Source: Microvirga calopogonii (GTDB lineage: Bacteria; Pseudomonadota; Alphaproteobacteria; Rhizobiales; Beijerinckiaceae). From it: a DNA stretch of 64,000 nt. A program made the position numbers and the translations under genes. The stretch covers positions 85,952-149,951 of the forward strand of contig NZ_QDGA01000007.1 of NCBI RefSeq assembly GCF_003347665.1, written 5' to 3'. Positions 62,211 to 64,000 of this stretch are shown in pieces. Each line of letters starts with the position of its first letter. The first letter of the stretch is position 1. Below the pieces are notes generated by a model, which saw only the letters and a program-made list of their open reading frames with translations, was not told the DNA's origin and did no database searches.

Positions 62211-63875
62211 ATGCTCGTCATCGAACAGAAGAATGGGCGGGACTTAGAGCGCTGGTCCGATATCAACTGGACCACCGTCGAAGGAACCGTGCGTCATCTT
62301 CAGGGCCGCATCTTTCGCGCCACGGTAGACGGGGATCTCGCGAGGGTAAAGAACCTCCAAAAGCTTCTCGTCCGCTCCATGTCGGCCAAGCTCAAGGCGA
62401 TCCGTCAGGTGACCCAGGAGAATGGTGGCAAGCATACGCCAGGCATTGACGGAATGGTGTGCGACACTCCGAAAGCCCGCCTGGTGCTCCTGAAGAGCGG
62501 TCTGAGCCTCAAGGATTACCAGCCCAAGCCGGTGCGTCGGGTTTACATCCCGAAAGCCAACGGCAAAAAGCGCCCCTTGGGGATCCCGACCGTGAAGGAC
62601 CGCGTCATGCAGGCCATCGTCAAGATGGCGCTCGAACCGGAATGGGAAAGTCGCTTCGAGGCGAACTCGTATGGCTTCCGCCCGGGGCGCTCCTGTCATG
62701 ACGCCATCGAGGCCATCCACACCACGCTGAACCGGAAGGGCTGCGCGCAATGGGTGCTCGATGCCGACATCAGCGGCTGCTTTGACAACATTGATCACGA
62801 TGCCCTGCTAAAACGGCTGCCGGTGTTCACGACGACAATCCAGCGCTGGCTCAAAGCCGGCGTGGTAGATCTCGGCAACCAAAAGGACACAACAGCGGGA
62901 ACCCCACAGGGCGGGATCATCTCCCCTCTGTTGGCCAACATCGCGCTGGACGGTCTGGAACGGCAGTTTGGCTGTGAGCGCCCCAACGGAAAGCTGGTGA
63001 GCCCAGCTTTGCGACGGGGCAAGAACCATGGCCTGAACCTGATCCGCTACGCCGATGATTTTGTCGTCACGGCTCCCTCACGGGAGGTCCTCGAAGACTA
63101 CGTGATCCCCACAGTGCAGGCTTTCCTTGCACAGCGTGGACTCACCCTCAGCGAAGCCAAAACCCGGATCGTCCATGTTGACGAGGGGTTCACCTTCCTG
63201 GGCTTCGAGATCAGGCGTTTTGGCGGAGTTCTGCTGACAAAGCCGCAGAAAGAGAAGGTCCGTGATCACCTGCGTGCGATCAAGACCTATCTGGCTGGGC
63301 ATAAGCAGACCCCAGTGGCGACAGTGATCAAGGAACTTACCCCTGTTATGCGGGGCTGGGCCTGTTACTACCGGCACTGCGCAGCCAAGGAAACATTCAG
63401 CAAAGCCACCCACTGGGTCTGGGCTATGACCTGGACTTGGGCGAAGCGTCGTCACCCGAACAAATCCAGCAAATGGATCAAGGCACGATACTTCCTCGAC
63501 GATGGCTACTGGACGCTCTCCGATGGTACGGCCAAACTCTACCGTCATAGCGCAACCCGGATCACCCGGTTCACCAAAGTGATCGGACGCTCATCGCCCA
63601 TGGATCCGACACAAAAGGTCGACTGGGAAGAGCGCAAGAAGCGCCAGATGGTTCAAGAGACGTTCCGAAGGAATCGGCTGGAGTTACTGCAAGCACAGAA
63701 CAACGCCTGTGGTCTATGCGGTATGACTTTCTGGCCCGGCGATCCAATTGATGATCATCACCTTGCACCTCGACACACAGGTGGAGGTGACGAGAGGGAT
63801 AACCGGATGCTTGTTCACCGATGGTGCCATCATGCACACCATCAACGACATGGCTATAAAGCGGTTGAGGCTTGA
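62211..63875 (+). CDS. ltrA: Group II intron reverse transcriptase/maturase with HNH endonuclease
   Basis: A 554-residue multifunctional protein: RT domain with the polymerase site YADDF (Y280-D283) and [19 protein letters not shown], maturase domain X ([19 protein letters not shown]), and a C-terminal HNH endonuclease with [14 protein letters not shown] and [10 protein letters not shown] (about 505-550). All key residues are present, so mobility by retrohoming is plausible. It lies in intron domain IV and its stop overlaps domain V by two bases. Confidence 0.95.
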   Translation: MLVIEQKNGRDLERWSDINWTTVEGTVRHLQGRIFRATVDGDLARVKNLQKLLVRSMSAKLKAIRQVTQENGGKHTPGIDGMVCDTPKARLVLLKSGLSLKDYQPKPVRRVYIPKANGKKRPLGIPTVKDRVMQAIVKMALEPEWESRFEANSYGFRPGRSCHDAIEAIHTTLNRKGCAQWVLDADISGCFDNIDHDALLKRLPVFTTTIQRWLKAGVVDLGNQKDTTAGTPQGGIISPLLANIALDGLERQFGCERPNGKLVSPALRRGKNHGLNLIRYADDFVVTAPSREVLEDYVIPTVQAFLAQRGLTLSEAKTRIVHVDEGFTFLGFEIRRFGGVLLTKPQKEKVRDHLRAIKTYLAGHKQTPVATVIKELTPVMRGWACYYRHCAAKETFSKATHWVWAMTWTWAKRRHPNKSSKWIKARYFLDDGYWTLSDGTAKLYRHSATRITRFTKVIGRSSPMDPTQKVDWEERKKRQMVQETFRRNRLELLQAQNNACGLCGMTFWPGDPIDDHHLAPRHTGGGDERDNRMLVHRWCHHAHHQRHGYKAVEA

Positions 63876-63907
63876 GCCGTATGACGGGCAACTGTCACGT
63901 ACGGTTC
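63874..63907 (+). ncRNA. Group II intron domain V
   Basis: A 34-base hairpin opening with GAGCCGTATG and closing with CGTACGGTTC, the near-invariant catalytic domain V. The active-site AGC triad is present at its 5' side. Confidence 0.88.
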
Positions 63908-64000
63908 TAAGGGGGCGGGACCACAGCAATGTGGTCCCGCTACCCGGCAATGGACAGGATGCCTTCGCATCTCTGCCTCGCGCACTACGGACCTGGGCTG

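Larger units (their letters stand above)
61709..63948 (+). mobile_element. Group II intron (ribozyme plus reverse transcriptase)
   Basis: GTGCG at 61709, the usual 5' end of bacterial group II introns, stands 502 bases before the RT gene, the normal length of domains I-III. Domain V is clear at 63874-63907 and a domain VI-like hairpin (GCGGGACCACA-GCAA-TGTGGTCCCGC, 63915-63940) follows. The 3' boundary is put after CCCGGC near 63948 by analogy and could be off by several bases. The downstream exon is cut by the window end, so the host site is not identified. Confidence 0.75.

Overview
The window is high-GC DNA with ATGA-coupled operons, many class III cyclases and GGDEF/EAL proteins, a fused mrpA-type antiporter locus and the palindromic intergenic repeats common in Hyphomicrobiales. 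I infer an alphaproteobacterium of the Hyphomicrobiales, most like Methylobacteriaceae/Microvirga. The genus is from general impression, not from a marker gene. No rRNA, tRNA, CRISPR array or prophage was seen.

Left part (1-31961): the tail of an unknown gene; a large cyclase-ATPase regulator with a frameshifted zinc ribbon; a small membrane protein and a DMT exporter. A tightly coupled catabolic operon follows (LacI regulator, DUF2264 protein, 2-hydroxyacid dehydrogenase, TIM-barrel isomerase, solute-binding protein without permeases). Next come a Cache-type adenylate cyclase, an alpha/beta hydrolase, a secreted unknown protein, a lytic transglycosylase and a soluble PAS3-MCP-PilZ receptor. 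A complete CUT2-type sugar ABC transporter, a ThDP enzyme, a GAF-GGDEF protein, a metallophosphoesterase overlapping an AI-2E exporter, and a frameshifted patatin gene complete this part.

Middle (32322-46687): a six-gene mrp (pha) Na+(K+)/H+ antiporter operon with A and B fused, an XRE regulator, a Cache-GGDEF-EAL protein, a stress-type protein and a caspase-like protein that appears to lack its catalytic cysteine. Then comes a row of signalling genes: CxxCH sensor with HAMP, Ser/Thr kinase, and adenylate cyclase sharing a C-terminal helical module with the kinase.

Right-centre (46793-58150) is the most interesting part. Two Crp-family regulators flank a type I secretion ABC transporter and adaptor, two repeat proteins that may be its cargo, an intact patatin, a transglutaminase-like (BTLCP) protease and eight very small genes. 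Twelve sites matching TGTGA-N6-TCACA (three perfect, seven with one mismatch in the ten fixed bases, two with one or two mismatches including the first base) lie at fixed distances from the starts of nearly all these genes. I read this as a local cAMP/Crp regulon controlling secretion and a set of undescribed micropeptides, and possibly a small RNA.

Right end (58291-64000): an ornithine cyclodeaminase-family gene, a second DMT exporter, a uronate-dehydrogenase-like epimerase gene and a group II intron with an RT/maturase-HNH protein. The intron's 3' boundary is close to the end of the window.
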